Assembly: GCA_021018815.1 (NCBI GenBank)
Contig: JAITYX010000034.1
Span: 5,041,001-5,105,000, forward strand
DNA from: Talinum fruticosum
Lineage: Eukaryota > Streptophyta > Magnoliopsida > Caryophyllales > Talinaceae
Direction: 5' to 3'
DNA: 64,000 nucleotides
Shown: positions 61,316 to 64,000 of the stretch, piece by piece
Position numbering within the stretch: position 1 is the stretch's first letter
How the letters are laid out: every line of letters begins with the position of its first letter
Position numbers and translations under genes: made by a program
Notes under the pieces: generated by a model
The model's input: the letters and a program-made list of their open reading frames with translations, nothing else
Databases searched by the model: none
Told to the model about the DNA's origin: nothing

Positions 61316-62903
61316 CGAAGGTTTGCTCGGGAGAGTCCGAGTCACCCTAGAGGGGGTGAATAGGGTGATAGAAATTTTTCGTGGAAATGTTGGCTCTTTT
61401 GATAATTAAGAGACAGAGACAGGTTCCGAGTCAAACAAGCAGGTCGAAAAGCTTGGACTCGTAAATGCTATCACGAATAAACAAGCAAGTCAAGCAGGAG
61501 TAATATGCCTGTCCGAGTCTAAAATGAACTCGTAAAGATAACACTTAGAAATTACGTGGAAACCCTCCTGGGGCAGAAAACCACGGACCGTATCAATCTA
61601 GACACGAAGTTAAATCCACTATTTTGAGTCCACAAAATGCCGTGAACTCGATCGAACCCGAGTTGCTCCCTTAGACAACTCTATACAAGTTTTCCTAGAC
61701 TCGAAATTCCCTTATCTCGATCTAGTACTTCCTAGCTGAGATAACCCTTACAGCTAGGGACAACTAAGTTGAGTTAACCCTTAAAGCTTAGTCAAGGGAC
61801 CTTACAGAGAAAGTAAGAAAGTGTTTAGTAATCGAGTACAAGACCTTACAACTCGTAAAGTAATGAATTACGGAATGGGAGTTGTAAGTAGAAGATTGAA
61901 AGTAAATACAATGACTTTGCTCAAGTACGTGTATTAACAATGAGTTCGGCTCGTCAATCTTCAAGTCTTGTGAAGTGGCATCTATTTATAGATGACCAGG
62001 CAGAGTAGCCGTTATCTTTATCTCGCTGACCGAGAGTCCTCTGTGACCGTTGATAGATGCTTTCGAGTCACTCAGAAAGTATCCGTTGTAATGTGAACGT
62101 TGGACAACGGTTTAACTCTCTTGGAAGTCCCAAAACCATTGGCAATGTCTTGAAGGATAAGGTGAAAACCACCTTTAAGCTTGGCGTTCCAGTTTTCAGA
62201 TTTGGAAACAGACAACTCGACACTATCTTTTGGGACTCGGAGCAGAGAAGGTGAAAAGCCATGTCTGCTTGGTGATTTGATGTTATGAAGCCGGTTACTT
62301 TTGTGGTTTGAAAAAGGTGTATCCTCGAATGAATAACCTACAAAAGTAAATCAATTTTGGTTCTCAAAGTATAAAATACTTTGGTCCAAGGTTAGACACG
62401 AGATAATAAAGTAATTATGATGATTAAATAACTAATTATCCGAGTCGGAAGACAAGTGGAATATTTTGAGTCTAATAACAATGATACTCGGAATTCCTTC
62501 GACTTAGTCTAAGCGATAGATCAAGTTCCGTAAAGAATATCGAGTGAGATAACTTGATATAGACTAAGTATGAAACAGACTAGAGGTACTGACTCTAACG
62601 AAATAGAGCTTATAATCGAAGTAAGATTTTGAGTGAGAAAAGACGAAATACTAGTCTATTCAATCTGCGATAAATCCGAGTGATGCTTGGACTCAAAACA
62701 AAGAACCAGGTTTTCGAGTCACTTACGGATAAGCAAGAAATATAAGAAGTAAAAGCTGTATCACTTAGAGAAGATACCATTTTACTCAAAGAAGTTTCGA
62801 GATACGAGAGAATGCCTTGGAATCAAAACTCTATAAGTATGAGATGGTTATACCGATTCATTTAATGCAACTCGAAATGCGTTGAGAAGTATCCGAGTCT
62901 TCA
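61316..62903 (-). repeat. Element E 5' LTR
   Basis: It is 1588 bp, starting TGAAGACTCGGATAC at 62903 in element orientation. Its end reads CCTTCG where the other LTR has CCTTCA. A TATA box lies near 61990. It is nearly identical to 52182-53771, with differences mostly at CAG/CTG sites. Confidence 0.93.
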
Positions 62904-62908
62904 TCATG
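62904..62908. repeat. Target-site duplication TCATG, right copy (element E)
   Basis: It matches 52177-52181; LINE sequence resumes here. Confidence 0.9.
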
Positions 62909-63224
62909 TAAAATGCGGTGTTAGTATTGATGTTCTTCACTTTGCGAGTGCACAAGTTGGTCGGTGGCTTGTTGCACATGAACAAGCAAATTGATTCCGC
63001 CTCCGGACTACCCAAATTCTTCCTCTCGGGTGATATGCATTGTTTATGAAACTACCCCATCCCATAAACATCCTGTTGTAAATAGGTTCATAGCTACTAT
63101 CCCTTATTTTGGTTTCGAGTCATGGCTAGAAGGCCAACCTTATTCAAATGGACAAATTTTTGGACATCCACTGTTTATTAGGCCCATTCTGGCCTCTTAC
63201 ATTCCACGACACAATGCTATCCAT
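62904..63224 (-). pseudogene. LINE ORF2 start: endonuclease N-terminal part
   Basis: ATG at 63224 begins MDSIVSWNVRGQNGPNKQW, the usual start of plant L1 endonuclease. LETKI (catalytic Glu) and RGRIWV follow with frame changes, then QATDQLVH near 62965. It joins the endonuclease core at 52181 across element E. Confidence 0.75.
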
Positions 63225-64000
63225 CTCCTGGTGGTGGTTCCCCTACCTGCATCTCATTTGGGTGACTTTCCTCCTCCTCTCTATTGGTCGAGTGCACTGA
63301 AATTGTTAACAGTGGGAATCATGGTTGCAGTAGGGAGCTTCCTCTTCCTCTGTAGGTGGGTGCTTTTCTCTCTTACCACTATAAAGTCGTCATCCTCTTC
63401 ATTGTTTGCCTCGAGTAATTGGGGCGTGGTATTTTGTTTTGGCCTCCATTCCTGATTAACTTTCTTTCTCCTACATTCCTTTTCTTCATGCCCAAAATAC
63501 TTGCAAGTGAGTACATCTTGTTGGTTTCCATTCGTATTCAATCGCTCGCTGCATAAGTATGCCTTTCTCATTAACAAAGTCCACTGTGTCGGGTAAGGTG
63601 GATTCCAACCGAACTTCAACCAGTATTCTTACAAAATACATCTTGTCTTTGCGGGAAGTAGCCTTATCCATTCGTAGGGCTGACCCACCAGGCTGCCTAG
63701 TTGACTCGGGCTTGTTGCACTCCAGTATTTTGCGTCTAATTCAGGGAGCTGGATCTAGATTGGGAGACTCGAATATTCTTCCTGTCTAACACCAAATCGG
63801 GTGACCATTCTTTCACCACAACAGGTTTTTATCAAAGAATAGCATACCCTTGCAGACTTGTTCCTGTTGTTCTTTTGTATCAAACCTCACCATGAAGATT
63901 CCATTTCGAATCCCTACTACTCTTTCAATATCAAGGTGATGCCGGACTGTCTTGAAGAATCCCTCCATAACAAATAAAGGAGGGTTAGCCCCAACCACGC
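63225..64000 (-). pseudogene. LINE ORF1: DUF4283 and CCHC-type gag-like protein, 5' end outside the window
   Basis: From 63998 down: GANPPLFVMEGFFKTVRHHL, VVGIRNGIFMVRFDTKEQQE and FFDKNLLW (63998-63813) form a typical DUF4283 domain. DKATSRKDKMYFVRILVEVR, FVNEKGILMQRAIEYEWKP (63671-63500) and the zinc-knuckle remnant CKYFGHEEKEC (near 63510-63475) follow, then a charged tail ending NNFSALDQ near 63285. ORF1 of plant L1 elements binds the LINE RNA. Frames change at least twice, so the copy is dead. Confidence 0.8.

Larger units (their letters stand above)
52182..62903 (-). mobile_element. Element E: complete Ty1/copia Sirevirus with env-like ORF, inserted in the LINE
   Basis: Minus-oriented, 10.7 kb. 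It has LTRs at 61316-62903 (5') and 52182-53771 (3'), a primer-binding site 61302-61313, gag, protease, a damaged integrase, RT, RNase H, an env-like ORF and a polypurine tract. TCATG flanks both ends. It belongs to the same subfamily as B (same gag start, zinc knuckle and env-like start). It lacks two parts of integrase and its protease motif reads DGG, so it is defective. Confidence 0.95.

Overview
This window is plant nuclear DNA from a flowering plant, probably a eudicot. It contains a spliced gene for a plant-specific B3 (REM-type) DNA-binding protein, Ty1/copia Sireviruses with an extra env-like ORF, Tat-like and other Ty3/gypsy pieces, a plant L1-type LINE and a CACTA transposon. I see no rRNA, tRNA, CRISPR or prokaryotic-style operon. 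Only one ordinary host gene can be supported.

Positions 1-34,000 are a nested retrotransposon block. The outermost recognisable element is a minus-strand copia Sirevirus (element C: LTR fragment 33113-34000, gag to integrase 24877-28036, RT to RNase H 13072-14101). Three insertions split it. Element A is a plus-strand Sirevirus whose 3' LTR is 11586-13071. Element B is a complete plus-strand Sirevirus (14102-24876, TSD ATACC). The third is a gypsy/Tat-like region (28037-33112). Element A is itself broken by element N, a non-autonomous minus-strand gypsy element (4585-10898, TSD AGCAC), and by another element whose terminus is at 773.

Positions 34,001-40,640 are DNA-transposon and satellite-like territory. 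They hold a TTGTAAG-rich inverted-repeat region, a 4.0 kb CACTA element (34790-38815, TSD TCA) carrying two duplicated long foldbacks, and gene-free AT-rich sequence.

Positions 40,650-48,920 carry the REM gene on the minus strand. Six coding exons join in frame to about 639 codons and encode three B3 domains. It has a 5' UTR intron, a possible 3' UTR intron and an upstream TATA box. Its introns hold a MITE-like element and an unidentified coding-like fragment.

Positions 49,000-64,000 are a minus-strand LINE (ORF1, endonuclease, reverse transcriptase, zf-RVT), split by element E, a complete minus-strand Sirevirus (52182-62903, TSD TCATG) closely related to B.

Two themes run through the transposons. 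First, the Sirevirus copies share an internal AACGG-plus-TATA module in front of the env-like ORF that resembles the promoter in their own LTRs. Second, homologous copies differ mostly at CAG/CTG trinucleotides (CTG to CTCG, CAG to CGAG). This even destroys the terminal TG of one LTR and looks more like a sequencing artefact at methylated CHG sites than evolution, so many apparent frameshifts in the elements should be treated with caution. The REM gene shows no such damage.
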